64,000 nt of DNA from NCBI RefSeq assembly GCF_002261355.1, contig NZ_NEVU01000001.1, positions 930,001 through 994,000 on the forward strand, read 5' to 3'. Made by a program: the position numbers and the translations under genes. This document shows, in pieces, positions 8,343-17,611 of this stretch; the first letter of the stretch is position 1, and every line of letters begins with the position of its first letter. The stretch is from Bordetella genomosp. 12 (GTDB lineage Bacteria > Pseudomonadota > Gammaproteobacteria > Burkholderiales > Burkholderiaceae_B). Below the pieces are notes generated by a model, which had not been told where the DNA came from, did not search any database, and saw nothing but the letters and a program-made list of their open reading frames with translations.

Positions 8343-10192
8343 TGACCGCGCAAAAACAGTTTGTCCAGATCGTTCACGGACCACTGTATCCAGGTGGGGC
8401 GGCCATGGTTGCACTGGTCGGCGCGCTCCGTGGCCTCCATCTGGCGCAACAACGCATTCATCTCTTCGAGGGTCAGGCGGCGGTTGGCGCGCACGGAACC
8501 ATGGCAGGCCATGGTGGAGAGCAGTTCGTTGCGCTGCTCGGTCAGCAGGCGCGACTCGCCGACCGATCCCAGGTCGCGCAACACGGCGCGCGTCAGGCTT
8601 TCGATATCCCCGCGCGCCAGCAGCGCGGGCACGCTGCGCACCGCGATGGCGTTGGGGCCGGCGGGCCGCATTTCGAAGCCCAGTTCGCCCAGTTGTTCGG
8701 CAAACTCTTCGACCAGTGCGACGTCTTTTTCCTGAGCATGAAAGACCACGGGCACCAGCAGATCCTGGCGCGGCAGGCTGCGATTGTCGAGCGCGCGCTT
8801 GAGCTGTTCGTACACGACGCGTTCGTGCGCGGCATGCATGTCCACCAGCACCAGCCCGCGGCTGTTCTGCGCCAGGATGTAGATGCCATGCAATTGCGCC
8901 AGCGCCATGCCCAGGGGCTGCTCGTCGTGCTCGGGCAGCGGGGCCGAGCCGGAAGCCGGTTCGGCCAGTGGCGCGGACGCGGCGGCCGCGTCGTTCAGCG
9001 GCCGGTAGAGAGACTGCCAGTCGCGCGCCGCCACGCCGGCGGGTTCCTGCAGCCGGAACGGCACTTGCGTATGCGGCCGTGCGGCCGGCGCGGGCGGGCT
9101 GGGCGACAGCAGCGGAGCCGGTGCGCGCGGCGGGAGGGCGGCCGGGCCGGCGGCGGCCGCTGGCGCGGCCTCGCTGGCTGCCGTGTCGTCCAGCGCTTGC
9201 GCGCCGCCGGTCTGCGCCAGCGCCTGGCCGACCACCTGCGCCACGAAGCGATGCACGGCGCCGCTGTCACGGAAGCGCACCTCGTGCTTGGCCGGATGGA
9301 CGTTGACGTCCACCGCGGCCGGATCGACCTCGAGATAGAGCACATAGGCGGGCTGGCGATCGCCATGCAGCACATCGGCGTAGGCGCTGCGCAGCGCATG
9401 GCTGACGGTGCGGTCGCGCACGTAGCGGCCGTTGACATACAGATACTGGCGATCGGCGCGCGCCCGCGCGGCCGTCGGGCGGGTCACCATGCCCATGAGG
9501 CCGATGGCGCCGTAGCGCGTGTCCACGGGCAAGGCCTGGCTGGCGAACTCCGCGCCCAGTACGTCGCGGATACGCTGGCCCGGGTCGGCGGGCAGCCATT
9601 GGCGCTGCGCCTTGTCGTGATGGAACAGGCGGAAAGCAATCTGCGGATTGGCCAGCGCGATGCGTTCCAGGGCGTCGAGGCAATGACCGAATTCGGTGGC
9701 CTCGGAGCGCAGGAATTTGCGGCGCGCCGGAACGTTGTCGAACAGTTGGCGGACATCTACCGTGGTGCCGGCCGGGCCCGACGCCGGGCTGATTTCGCCG
9801 CTCGCCGCGTCGATCTGCCAGGCATGGTCGCCCTGGCGCACACGCGAGATGATGCTCAAGCGCGCCACCGAGGCGATCGAGGCCAGGGCCTCGCCCCGGA
9901 ACCCCATGGAGGCGACGGACTCCAGCTCCGAGAGCGAGCGGATCTTGCTGGTGGCGTGGCGCGCCACGGCCAGCGGCAGTTCGTCGGGCGGGATGCCAAA
10001 GCCGTCGTCGCTGACCGCGATGCGGCGGATGCCGCCGCCTTCGAGCCGGATCTCGATGGCGCGGGCGCCGGCGTCGATGGCGTTCTCCAGGATTTCCTTC
10101 AGTACCGAGGCCGGGCGCTCGATCACTTCGCCGGCTGCAATCTGGCTGATCAGCAGGTCGGGGAGTTGAGCGATGGAGCGGCGGTCGGACAT
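8339..10192 (-). CDS. mutL: DNA mismatch repair protein MutL
   Basis: A 617-residue MutL. The N-terminal GHKL ATPase has [10 protein letters not shown] (E33-N37 region), [11 protein letters not shown] and [11 protein letters not shown]. The middle (about residues 330-420) is an Ala/Pro-rich linker, and the C-terminus is the dimerisation domain. The C-terminal domain carries [12 protein letters not shown] (D451-E462), which fits the metal-binding endonuclease pattern D-x-H-A-x2-E-x4-E with Met in place of the usual Gln. Bacteria without MutH use this motif to nick DNA, so this MutL is probably an endonuclease. Start ATG 10190-10192 begins [11 protein letters not shown]; a longer upstream frame is non-conserved. 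Confidence 0.96.
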   Translation of the reverse strand: MSDRRSIAQLPDLLISQIAAGEVIERPASVLKEILENAIDAGARAIEIRLEGGGIRRIAVSDDGFGIPPDELPLAVARHATSKIRSLSELESVASMGFRGEALASIASVARLSIISRVRQGDHAWQIDAASGEISPASGPAGTTVDVRQLFDNVPARRKFLRSEATEFGHCLDALERIALANPQIAFRLFHHDKAQRQWLPADPGQRIRDVLGAEFASQALPVDTRYGAIGLMGMVTRPTAARARADRQYLYVNGRYVRDRTVSHALRSAYADVLHGDRQPAYVLYLEVDPAAVDVNVHPAKHEVRFRDSGAVHRFVAQVVGQALAQTGGAQALDDTAASEAAPAAAAGPAALPPRAPAPLLSPSPPAPAARPHTQVPFRLQEPAGVAARDWQSLYRPLNDAAAASAPLAEPASGSAPLPEHDEQPLGMALAQLHGIYILAQNSRGLVLVDMHAAHERVVYEQLKRALDNRSLPRQDLLVPVVFHAQEKDVALVEEFAEQLGELGFEMRPAGPNAIAVRSVPALLARGDIESLTRAVLRDLGSVGESRLLTEQRNELLSTMACHGSVRANRRLTLEEMNALLRQMEATERADQCNHGRPTWIQWSVNDLDKLFLRGQ

Positions 10193-10294
10193 GGCGGGCG
10201 AAGGCGAGGCGGGAAAGAGCGCTGATTTTAGCCCCTGCCCGGCGCTGCTATAGTGTCTCTTCTTTTTTGGGCAAGGCCGGGGCGCGCGCGGACA

Positions 10295-10942
10295 ATGGAT
10301 TTTCTCAACATGATCCTGCACATCGATCAGACATTCGGGGTCTGGATCGAGCAGTACGGTGCATGGGTCTATCTGGTGCTTTTCTTGATTGTGTTCGCCG
10401 AGACGGGGCTGGTCGTCTTGCCGTTTCTCCCCGGGGATTCGCTGCTGTTCATCGCCGGCGCGTTCGGCGCCAGCGGCGCGATCGATCCGGTGCTGTTGGG
10501 CGCGCTGCTGGTGGTCGCCGCGGTGACGGGCAACACGCTCAATTACTGGGTAGGCCGAGCGCTGGGGCCGCGCGCTTTCACCATGAACGTCCGGTTTCTG
10601 GATCGCGGCGCGCTGCTCAAAACGCATTTGTTCTACGAGAAGCACGGCGGCAAAACCATTGTCATGTCGCGCTTCATTCCGGTGGTGCGCACCTTCGCGC
10701 CCTTCGTGGCGGGCGTGGCCCACATGCCGCAGGGCCGCTTTCAGTTTTTCAATATCGCCGGGGCGTTGCTGTGGGTCGTCGGGCTGGTGACGGCCGGCTA
10801 TTTCTTCGGCAACATTCCCATCGTCAGAGACCATCTGAACACCATCGTGTTGCTGGGGCTGGCCGCGGCCGTCGTGCCGGTTGCCGCCGCCGCCGCCTTG
10901 CGCTTTATCCGTGGCCGGCAACGGTCGGGGAAGGCCTCCTAG
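10295..10942 (+). CDS. DedA-family inner-membrane protein (DedA proper type)
   Basis: A 215-residue polytopic membrane protein starting [11 protein letters not shown], which resembles the start of E. coli DedA. An upstream in-frame ATG at 10253 would add 14 residues without family support. Hallmarks are the acidic [19 protein letters not shown] block and [17 protein letters not shown] with its paired arginines. DedA proteins act in membrane lipid handling and envelope homeostasis; the substrate of this one is not evident. It stands alone between mutL (divergent) and amiC (convergent), with a terminator directly after. Confidence 0.92.
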   Translation: MDFLNMILHIDQTFGVWIEQYGAWVYLVLFLIVFAETGLVVLPFLPGDSLLFIAGAFGASGAIDPVLLGALLVVAAVTGNTLNYWVGRALGPRAFTMNVRFLDRGALLKTHLFYEKHGGKTIVMSRFIPVVRTFAPFVAGVAHMPQGRFQFFNIAGALLWVVGLVTAGYFFGNIPIVRDHLNTIVLLGLAAAVVPVAAAAALRFIRGRQRSGKAS

Positions 10943-10962
10943 GCGCGGGCCTGGCCGCAAGG

Positions 10963-10997
10963 CAAAAAAAATCCATCCCGAGGGATGGATTTTTTTT
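10963..10997. terminator. Bidirectional intrinsic terminator between DedA gene and amiC
   Basis: AATCCATCCC/GGGATGGATT stem with a 1-3 nt loop, A-run on the left and T-run on the right (10964-10997). It serves the plus-strand DedA gene and minus-strand amiC. Confidence 0.92.
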
Positions 10998-11012
10998 GTG
11001 CCGCGTTTGCCT

Positions 11013-12395
11013 TCAACTGACGTCAGCCATGCGGGCCAGCGGCGGGTTGGCCGTGAAATACCGATCGATACCGGTCAGCATGGCCTGTGCCAGTTTGTCC
11101 AGGTGCGAGTTGCTGCGCAGCTTGGATTCTTCATCGGGGTTGCTGATGAAGGCCGTCTCGACCAGGATGGACGGGATGTCGGGCGCCTTGAGCACCGCGA
11201 AACCCGCTTGTTCGACATGATTCTTGTGCAAGCGGTTGATCTTTTTGATTTCGTCCAGGAAGGCTGTGCCGACCTTGAGCGAATCATTGATCTGGGCGGT
11301 GGTGGACAGGTCCAGCAGCACCTTGGCGACCTGGCGGTCATGGCTGCCGAGATTGACCCCGCCGATCAGATCGGCGGCGTTTTCCTTGTCGGCCATCCAG
11401 CGCGCCTGCGTGCTGGAGGCCCCGCGCTCGGACAGCGCAAATACCGAAGAGCCGTTGGCCGAGGGCTTGATCCAGGCGTCGGCGTGGATGGAGATGAACA
11501 GGTCGGCGCGCACGCGGCGCGCCTTTTGCACCCGCACGTGCAGGGGCACGAAATAGTCGTCGTCGCGCGTCAGATAGGCGCGCATGGCCGGCTGGGCATC
11601 GATCAGCGTCTTGAGGCGGCGTGCGATGCGCAGCACCACGTCTTTTTCGCGCAGGCCCGTCGCGCCGATGGCGCCGGGATCTTCGCCGCCATGGCCAGGA
11701 TCCAGCGCGATGGTGAGCATGCGTCGGCGGGCGCGCCCGGGCGCCGGCGTCGGCGCGGCCGGCTTGGGGGCGGGCGTGGGCAGCGTGGGGGCAGGCTCCT
11801 GGCCGCGCGCCAGCGGAGCGGGCGCCGGCGTGGGCTGGTTGCGCGAGATCTCGTCCAGCACGCGGGCCAGCGGATCGTCGACATCCGGCCCGGAGGATTT
11901 GTTCAGGATGGCGACCAGCGGATCCTGCGCGATCTTGGGATACAGATCGAGCACCAGGCGGTATTGATAATCGCCCACCGGCTTGAGGGTGAAGACCTGA
12001 GGCGCGACGGCCTGCTTGAGGTCGAACACCAGGCGCACGACATTGGGGCGGTTCTGCGCGACACGCAGGCCCTGGATGTAGGGGTCGCCGGGCCGGACCT
12101 TGGCCACCAGATCGTTCAGGGCGGCGTTGGTGGTCAGGCCTTCGATGTCGACCACCAGACGATGGGGATTTTCGAGCGTGAATTGCTCGGCCTTGAGCTC
12201 GCGGTCGAGTTCGAGCGTGACGCGTGTGTATTCTTCGGCGGGCCAGGTGCGCACCGCCAGGATGGTGGCCGCTTGCGCCAGCCGCGGCACGACCGGCAAG
12301 ACGAGCAGCGTCGCTGCGACGCTGATCAGGCGTCGGCGGGTGGCGGCACGTGGCGGGAGTGCGCCGCTATCGGAGGGACAATCGCGTTCAACCAT
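11013..12395 (-). CDS. amiC: N-acetylmuramoyl-L-alanine amidase (AmiC type), Tat-exported
   Basis: A 460-residue periplasmic amidase that cleaves the peptide stem from MurNAc, mainly for daughter-cell separation. Order of parts: Tat signal with TRRRLIS (R20-R22) and cleavage near AQA; AMIN domain (about residues 45-150) for septal peptidoglycan; Pro/Ala-rich linker; amidase_3 domain with zinc/catalytic blocks [12 protein letters not shown], a REKDVVL helix carrying Glu, FISIHADAW and [14 protein letters not shown]. Start chosen at ATG 12393-12395 so that the Tat motif sits in a normal position; this overlaps the tsaE 3' end by 70 nt in a different frame. A promoter-like site inside tsaE could drive it separately. 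Confidence 0.93.
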   Translation of the reverse strand: MVERDCPSDSGALPPRAATRRRLISVAATLLVLPVVPRLAQAATILAVRTWPAEEYTRVTLELDRELKAEQFTLENPHRLVVDIEGLTTNAALNDLVAKVRPGDPYIQGLRVAQNRPNVVRLVFDLKQAVAPQVFTLKPVGDYQYRLVLDLYPKIAQDPLVAILNKSSGPDVDDPLARVLDEISRNQPTPAPAPLARGQEPAPTLPTPAPKPAAPTPAPGRARRRMLTIALDPGHGGEDPGAIGATGLREKDVVLRIARRLKTLIDAQPAMRAYLTRDDDYFVPLHVRVQKARRVRADLFISIHADAWIKPSANGSSVFALSERGASSTQARWMADKENAADLIGGVNLGSHDRQVAKVLLDLSTTAQINDSLKVGTAFLDEIKKINRLHKNHVEQAGFAVLKAPDIPSILVETAFISNPDEESKLRSNSHLDKLAQAMLTGIDRYFTANPPLARMADVS

Positions 12396-12859
12396 GTTTG
12401 TCCTCGGGCGGTGTAGGCGGTCAGGCTGGCATCGCGTCCCTGCTCGGTGTGGAGCAGGGCAATCTCCAGATCCGGCACCGGTAAAAATGCGCCGGCGCGC
12501 TCGGGCCATTCGATCAAAACGACGGCATCGTCACGCAGTAAATCGCGAAATCCTGCGTCCAACCATTCTCGCGTATCACTAAGTCTATAAAAATCAAAGT
12601 GATAGAAGTATAAGTTAGAAACTTTATAGGATTCAAGCAGGGCATAGGTCGGGCTTTTGATCCGGCCCTTGATGCCGCTTGCGCGCAACAGTGCCCGGGT
12701 GAAGGCCGTCTTGCCCGCGCCCAGGTCGCCGCGCAGGTGTATCCGCCCCCCGGCGGGACCGTGAGCGCCGTTGACCAGCGGCGCCAATTGGCCGGCCAGC
12801 GCGTCCGTGGCGTGTTCGTCGGGCAGGTGCAGGGCGAGGTGGGCGAGGGGAGCGGACAT
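12326..12859 (-). CDS. tsaE: tRNA t6A37 biosynthesis ATPase TsaE
   Basis: A 177-residue P-loop ATPase that powers the TsaB-TsaD complex making N6-threonylcarbamoyladenosine at A37 of ANN-decoding tRNAs. Walker A is GDLGAGKT (residues 44-51), followed by KSPTYALLESY and the family block YHFDFYRL, then LIEWPERAG. About 60 nt in the middle (12576-12635) are only about 25% G+C by count and use codons rare in this genome (TTA, AGA, CTT, AGT), although the protein block they encode is conserved. The 3' end overlaps amiC by 70 nt. The pair is an operon on the minus strand. Confidence 0.93.
   Translation of the reverse strand: MSAPLAHLALHLPDEHATDALAGQLAPLVNGAHGPAGGRIHLRGDLGAGKTAFTRALLRASGIKGRIKSPTYALLESYKVSNLYFYHFDFYRLSDTREWLDAGFRDLLRDDAVVLIEWPERAGAFLPVPDLEIALLHTEQGRDASLTAYTARGQTWLNAIVPPIAAHSRHVPPPADA
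12607..12636 (-). promoter_or_regulatory. Promoter-like site inside tsaE, candidate amiC promoter
   Basis: On the minus strand TTGAAT (12636-12631), an 18-nt AT-rich spacer and TATACT (12612-12607) match sigma70 -35/-10 well. It lies about 210 nt before the amiC start, inside a 60-nt AT-rich island in tsaE. Confidence 0.45.
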
Positions 12860-12936
12860 GGCGGCGAGCAGGTGGTAAAAACAAATTGGTGAGTCGGATT
12901 ATAGGAAGGCCGCGCTTTCTGCTACGCTTTCGATTT

Positions 12937-12955
12937 GATAGTGATTCTCATTGTC
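12937..12955 (+). promoter_or_regulatory. Fur-box-like site upstream of fumC
   Basis: GATAGTGATTCTCATTGTC agrees with the 19-bp consensus GATAATGATAATCATTATC at 15 of 19 positions. It lies 52 nt before the fumC start, in the only intergenic space between tsaE (divergent) and fumC. Iron control of an iron-free class II fumarase is known in other bacteria, which makes the site plausible. Confidence 0.6.
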
Positions 12956-13007
12956 CTTGCCCGATTCTTTCCGGCAGGATTGTCTCGTTGTTACGGAGCC
13001 GCGATTC

Positions 13008-14399
13008 ATGAAGACCCGCACCGAAAAAGACACTTTCGGCCCCATCGAAGTCCCCGACGATCATCTCTGGGGCGCGCAGACCCAGCGTTCGCTGCATTTT
13101 TTCGCGATTTCCACCGAAAGAATGCCGGTGCCGCTGGTGACGGCCATGGCGCAGCTCAAGCGCGCCGCCGCGCAGGTCAATGCCGAGCTGGGTGAGCTCG
13201 ACCCCGCCATCGCCAAGGGCATCATCGCGGCGGCCGACGAAGTCATCGCCGGCAAATGGCCGGATGAGTTTCCGCTGTCGGTCTGGCAGACGGGCTCGGG
13301 CACGCAAAGCAATATGAACATGAACGAGGTGCTGGCCAACCGCGCCTCGGAGATCCTCGGCGGCGTGCGCGGCGAAGCGCGCAAAGTCCATCCCAATGAT
13401 CACGTCAATCGCGGCCAGTCGTCCAATGACACCTTCCCGACGGCCATGCACGTGGCCGCCGCCGTGCAGGTCGAGCAGCATCTGCTGCCGTCGCTGAAGG
13501 TGCTGCGCGCCACGCTGGCCGAGAAAAGCGCCGCTTTCTTCGACATCGTGAAGATCGGCCGCACCCACTTGCAGGACGCCACGCCGCTGACCCTGGGTCA
13601 GGAAATCTCCGGCTGGGTCGCCCAGCTCGATCTGGCCGAAGCGCAGATCCGGGCGACGCTGCCCGGCCTGCACCAGCTGGCCATCGGCGGCACGGCCGTC
13701 GGGACGGGCCTGAACGCCCACCCGGAGTTCAGCGCCAAGGTGTCGGCCGCGCTGGCGCATGACACGGGGGTGGCCTTCGTGTCGGCGCCCAACAAGTTCC
13801 AGGCGCTGGCCTCGCACGAGGCGTTGCTGTTCGCGCATGGCGCGCTCAAGGCGCTGGCCGCCGGCGCCATGAAGATCGCCAACGACGTGCGCTGGCTGTC
13901 CAGCGGCCCGCGGTCGGGCCTGGGCGAGATCAGCATCCCGGAAAACGAGCCGGGCAGCTCCATCATGCCGGGCAAGGTCAATCCGACGCAGTGCGAAGCC
14001 CTGACCATGCTGTCGGCCCAGGTGCTGGGCAATGACGTCGCCATCAACATCGGCGGCGCCAGCGGCAACTTCGAGCTCAACGTCTACAAGCCGGTGATCA
14101 TCCACAATTTCCTGCAGTCGGTGCGCCTGCTGACCGATGGCATGGCCAGCTTCGAAGCGCATTGCGCGCGCGGCATCGAACCCAACCTCGAGCGTATCGC
14201 CGAGCTGGTCGACCGTTCGCTGATGCTGGTGACGGCGCTGAACCCGCACATCGGCTACGACAAGGCCGCCCAGATCGCCAAGAAGGCGCACAAGGAAGGC
14301 TTGTCGCTCAAGCAGGCCGCGCTGGCCTTGGGCCATGTGTCGGAAGCGCAGTTCGCCGAATGGGTCGTGCCGGGCAACATGACGAACGCCAAGCGCTGA
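13008..14399 (+). CDS. fumC: Class II fumarate hydratase (iron-independent)
   Basis: A 463-residue fumarase/aspartase-superfamily enzyme that interconverts fumarate and malate. The superfamily signature [10 protein letters not shown] is at residues 316-325, and other fumarase C blocks are visible: [31 protein letters not shown] and [18 protein letters not shown]. Class II enzymes need no Fe-S cluster, unlike class I. Start ATG 13008 follows GGAG and begins [16 protein letters not shown] as usual; the frame opens earlier at 12951 but that part covers the promoter. The gene is single, with a Fur-box-like element upstream and a terminator downstream. Confidence 0.96.
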   Translation: MKTRTEKDTFGPIEVPDDHLWGAQTQRSLHFFAISTERMPVPLVTAMAQLKRAAAQVNAELGELDPAIAKGIIAAADEVIAGKWPDEFPLSVWQTGSGTQSNMNMNEVLANRASEILGGVRGEARKVHPNDHVNRGQSSNDTFPTAMHVAAAVQVEQHLLPSLKVLRATLAEKSAAFFDIVKIGRTHLQDATPLTLGQEISGWVAQLDLAEAQIRATLPGLHQLAIGGTAVGTGLNAHPEFSAKVSAALAHDTGVAFVSAPNKFQALASHEALLFAHGALKALAAGAMKIANDVRWLSSGPRSGLGEISIPENEPGSSIMPGKVNPTQCEALTMLSAQVLGNDVAINIGGASGNFELNVYKPVIIHNFLQSVRLLTDGMASFEAHCARGIEPNLERIAELVDRSLMLVTALNPHIGYDKAAQIAKKAHKEGLSLKQAALALGHVSEAQFAEWVVPGNMTNAKR

Positions 14400-14423
14400 G
14401 TCCAGGCGCCCCGGGGGCATAAG

Positions 14424-14462
14424 CAGGCTGTCCGCGGCAAGGCCGCGGGCAGCCTGTTTTTT
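14424..14462 (+). terminator. Intrinsic terminator after fumC
   Basis: CAGGCTGtCCGCGG/CCGCGGgCAGCCTG stem-loop (14424-14457) followed by seven T. The stop of the convergent AEC permease lies in the T-run. Confidence 0.9.
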
Positions 14463-15352
14463 TAGCCGGCCATCAGCCACAGCGGGATGGTCAGCGCCGA
14501 GAACAGCGTGCCCAGCGACAGCAGCACGGCCACCATGCGGCCATCGCCGCCCATGCGCATGGCCAGCACATAGCTGGCCGAGGCCGTCGGCAGGGCGGCG
14601 AACAGCAGTAGCATGCGCGCCTCCAGGGCAGGCATGTGCAGCAGCCGGGCCACGCCCAGGGCCACCAGCGGCAGCGCCAGCAGCTTGACCACCAGCATCC
14701 AGGTGATCAGGCGGCCGTGGCCGCGCCCGCCTTCCCACGACAGGCTGGCTCCGACGCACATGATGCCCAGGGCGATGGCGGCCGCGCCCAGGCGGCCCAG
14801 CACCGTGCCCACCGGGCCGGGCAAGGTCAGGCCGGCAAGATTACAGGCCAGGGCCGTCAGCGTGGAGACGACCAGCGGGTTGCGCGCCAGTTCGCCCAGC
14901 AGCCGGTTGCCGTTGTGGCGCGCCAGACCGTAGACTGCGGCGACATTGGCCATGGGCACGGCGAAACCGATGATCAGGGCCATGGCGGTCTGGCCGGCCG
15001 CGCCGTTGAGGCTGGCCGCCAGCGCCAGGCCGATGTAGGTGTTGAAGCGGTAGCCGCATTGCGCCGCCGAGGCCAGCGCCATGGGGGCGGGCTTCAAGAC
15101 GGGGGCGGCGAGCCAGGACAGCACCACGCCGGCGGCGATCACGGCGAAGGCGGCCTGCAGCAGCAGTACGGCATTGCCCGCGCTGATGGGCGTGCGCAGG
15201 ATGGACTGGAAGAGCAAGGCCGGAAAGAGCACGAAATAGACCAGACGCTCGCAGCCGGCGAAGAATTCGCGCGTAAAACCCAGTTTGTGGCGCAAGGCCC
15301 AACCCAGGGCAACCAGCAGAAAGTCAGGCAGAACGAGCAGGGCAACCGACAT
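14462..15352 (-). CDS. AEC-family (auxin efflux carrier-like) permease
   Basis: A 296-residue protein with about ten hydrophobic segments, typical of the AEC family, whose bacterial members include malate/malonate and other organic-anion permeases. Recognisable parts are the LLVALGWALRHKLGF start, the FPALLFQSIL segment, the NTYIGLALAASLNG stretch in the middle and the C-terminal LPTASASYVLAMRMGGD, a region typical of the family. Substrate unknown. It is convergent with fumC; the stop codon sits in the fumC terminator T-run. A few hundred bases upstream, a Bug receptor gene starts on the other strand. Confidence 0.88.
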   Translation of the reverse strand: MSVALLVLPDFLLVALGWALRHKLGFTREFFAGCERLVYFVLFPALLFQSILRTPISAGNAVLLLQAAFAVIAAGVVLSWLAAPVLKPAPMALASAAQCGYRFNTYIGLALAASLNGAAGQTAMALIIGFAVPMANVAAVYGLARHNGNRLLGELARNPLVVSTLTALACNLAGLTLPGPVGTVLGRLGAAAIALGIMCVGASLSWEGGRGHGRLITWMLVVKLLALPLVALGVARLLHMPALEARMLLLFAALPTASASYVLAMRMGGDGRMVAVLLSLGTLFSALTIPLWLMAG

Positions 15353-15575
15353 GGATGAGCGCGGGGCGTAGGGGTTCGAGAAGGCTGAATCCTACCGCGT
15401 GCTCGCCATTTGCTGCTATTCTGCGACATCGAACGCACGCCGTCCGGCTCCCGGGCGGCGACAGACACAGATCGCGTTCGCAAATAATCATACAGACACA
15501 GGCCGTCTACAGATGGCCGATCCAGCACACCGGCGCTGCTCACGCGCGGCGCTGCTTATCAGGAGGAACACACCG

Positions 15576-16556
15576 ATGATCAAAACACGCACTCTCGTTC
15601 AGGCGATGGCCGTGGCCATGGGTTTTGCCGCCGTGGCCGGCGCGCAGGCTGCCGATTTTCCGGACAAGCCCATCCGCGTGATCGTGCCTTTCGCGCCTGG
15701 CGGTTCGACCGACATCATCGCCCGTATCGTCACCCAGCGCATGTCCCAGGAACTGGGCCAGCCCATGGTGGTCGAGAACAAGGGCGGCGCAGGTGGCGCC
15801 ATCGGCGCGGCCGAAGCGGCCCGCGCGGCCCCGGACGGCTACACGCTGTCGATCGCGACGGTGTCGACCATGGCCGTGAACCCGGCCTGCCGCCCGAACG
15901 ATCTGCCCTACGATCCGATCAAGGATTTCCAGCCGGTCACCAACTTCGCCAATACGGCCAACGTGGTGGCGGTCAATCCGAAGTTCCCGGCCAAGGACTT
16001 CAAGGGCTTCCTCGAAGAACTGAAGAAAAACCCGGGCAAGTATTCGTACGGCAGCTCGGGCACCTGCGGCGTGCTGCACTTGATGGGCGAGTCCTTCAAA
16101 ATGGCCACCGGCACGGATATCGTGCACGTGCCTTACAAGGGGTCGGGTCCGGCCGTGGCGGATGCCGTGGGCGGCCAGATCGAACTGATCTTCGACAACC
16201 TGCCTTCGTCCATGCCCCAGATCCAGGCCGGTAAGCTGCGCGCCATGGCCATCGCCTGGCCCAAGCGCATCGATGCGATCAAGGACGTTCCCACCTTCGC
16301 CGACGCGGGCTTCCCGGTGCTGAACCAGCCCGTCTGGTACGGTCTGCTCGCGCCCAAGGGCACCCCGATGGAAGTCGTCAACAAGCTGCGTGACGCTGCC
16401 GTGATCGCCCTGAAGGACCCCAAGGTGCTCAAGACGCTGGATGACCAGGGCTCCGCGCCTTCGGGCAACACGCCGGAAGAGTTCGCCAAGGAAATCAAGG
16501 AACAGTACGACTGGGCCGCTGATGTGGTGAAGAAGCAGAACATCAAGCTGGATTGA
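15576..16556 (+). CDS. Bug/TctC-family periplasmic solute receptor
   Basis: A 326-residue tripartite tricarboxylate-type receptor (Bug family, greatly expanded in Bordetella and relatives). A Sec signal peptide ends near AQAADFPDKP, followed by the family start RVIVPFAPGGSTDIIAR, VVENKGGAGGAIGA and the DGYTLSIAT block; FDNLPSSMPQIQAGKLRAMAI and WYGLLAPKGTP follow. Start ATG 15576 has AGGAGG eight bases upstream. No TctA/TctB membrane partners are nearby, so it either uses a distant permease or signals through another protein. Cys in NPACRPND and SGTCGVLH occur at positions that could pair. Ligand unknown. Confidence 0.93.
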   Translation: MIKTRTLVQAMAVAMGFAAVAGAQAADFPDKPIRVIVPFAPGGSTDIIARIVTQRMSQELGQPMVVENKGGAGGAIGAAEAARAAPDGYTLSIATVSTMAVNPACRPNDLPYDPIKDFQPVTNFANTANVVAVNPKFPAKDFKGFLEELKKNPGKYSYGSSGTCGVLHLMGESFKMATGTDIVHVPYKGSGPAVADAVGGQIELIFDNLPSSMPQIQAGKLRAMAIAWPKRIDAIKDVPTFADAGFPVLNQPVWYGLLAPKGTPMEVVNKLRDAAVIALKDPKVLKTLDDQGSAPSGNTPEEFAKEIKEQYDWAADVVKKQNIKLD

Positions 16557-16579
16557 TGCCGGCCTGATTGCTGCACAGA

Positions 16580-16609
16580 ACGCCGTGTCGCTGACACGGC
16601 GTTTTTTTT
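16580..16609 (+). terminator. Intrinsic terminator after the Bug receptor gene
   Basis: CGCCGTGTC/GACACGGCG stem, 3-nt loop and eight T (16581-16609). The convergent LysR gene ends just beyond it. Confidence 0.92.
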
Positions 16610-16617
16610 GTCCCGCG

Positions 16618-17517
16618 CTAGCTGCCCTCGGGCAGTCCGGCCTGCTCCAGCGCCTGGCACTGCTCGCGCAGGCGGTCGACGAAGTCGTGATAGAGCGTGG
16701 GCAAAGGATCGCGGCTGCGCGTGAGCACGCCGATGGGCACGCGCAGCGGCGGCGCCAGCGGGCGCACCCACATCCCCGGGCGCAGCATGGCACGCGCGGT
16801 GATGGCGTCGACGATGGCGTGGCCGCAGCCGGCCTGCGCCAGGGCGCAAGCCACATAATGGGTCTGCACCTGGATCGCCACGGCCGGGGCCAGCCCCAAG
16901 GTATCGAGCGCCGTTTGCAGCAGGGAGCCGGAGGCGTCGCGCGCGTCGAGCACGATGAGGGTGTCTTCGGCCAGGTCGGCCAGGCGCGCCGGGCCCTGGC
17001 CCGGCTGGCGGCTCAAGTGCACCAGCGACGTGTGCCCCAGCACGCTGCGCGTCAGCCCCGGATGATCATTGGTGTCGAAGGTGATGGCGAGATCCAGTTC
17101 GCGCGCCAGCAGGCCTTGCACCAGTTCGGCGCTGTGATGGGTGTGGATGTCGAAGGTCAGCCCCGGGTGGGCGTCGCGGCTGGCGCGCACCACGTCCGGC
17201 AGCAGGCCCAGGCCCAGCGCCGGCGCGCAGCCCAGGCGCAGGTGGCCATAGGGGCTCTCGCGTAATGAAGCCGCCAGGCGGCGCACGCTGTTCAGATCCT
17301 GATTGAGCCGGGCGATCTCCGGGGTGAGGATGTCGGCTTCGCGCGTGGCGACCAGTCTGCCCTTGACGCGCTCGAACAGCTTGAAGCCCAGTTGGGTCTC
17401 GGCGTGCGCGAGCAGCTTGCTGGCCGCCGGCTGCGAAATATGCAGCGCCGCGGCCGCCTCGGTCAGTGAGCCCGTGCGGCGGATAGCTTCGAAAACTTCG
17501 ATATGGCGCAGGCGCAT
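16618..17517 (-). CDS. LysR-family transcriptional regulator
   Basis: A 299-residue LTTR. The N-terminal winged HTH (residues 1-60: MRLRHIEVFEAIRRTGSLTEAAAALHISQPAASKLL region) is followed by a linker helix and an effector-binding domain from about residue 90. The HTH with HIEVFEAI and SQPAASKLLAHAE resembles regulators of amino-acid-related operons. It is divergent from gamma-glutamyltransferase (94 nt apart), which is the likeliest target by LysR convention, and convergent with a Bug receptor gene. Effector unknown. Confidence 0.9.
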   Translation of the reverse strand: MRLRHIEVFEAIRRTGSLTEAAAALHISQPAASKLLAHAETQLGFKLFERVKGRLVATREADILTPEIARLNQDLNSVRRLAASLRESPYGHLRLGCAPALGLGLLPDVVRASRDAHPGLTFDIHTHHSAELVQGLLARELDLAITFDTNDHPGLTRSVLGHTSLVHLSRQPGQGPARLADLAEDTLIVLDARDASGSLLQTALDTLGLAPAVAIQVQTHYVACALAQAGCGHAIVDAITARAMLRPGMWVRPLAPPLRVPIGVLTRSRDPLPTLYHDFVDRLREQCQALEQAGLPEGS

Positions 17518-17611
17518 GGCGGTCCGGGGGTCGAAAAGGCCGATTCTAAGGCCGAAATCCCCGTTCGCCGCTTAAGATGTGGGCTGACGCGATCGAGTCG
17601 GGGCTTTGCTG

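Noticed and set aside
15475-15495. AATAATCAT near 15485 as a possible Fur box
   Set aside because: Only about 8 of 19 positions match the consensus when aligned; it is not convincing beside the 15/19 site at fumC.
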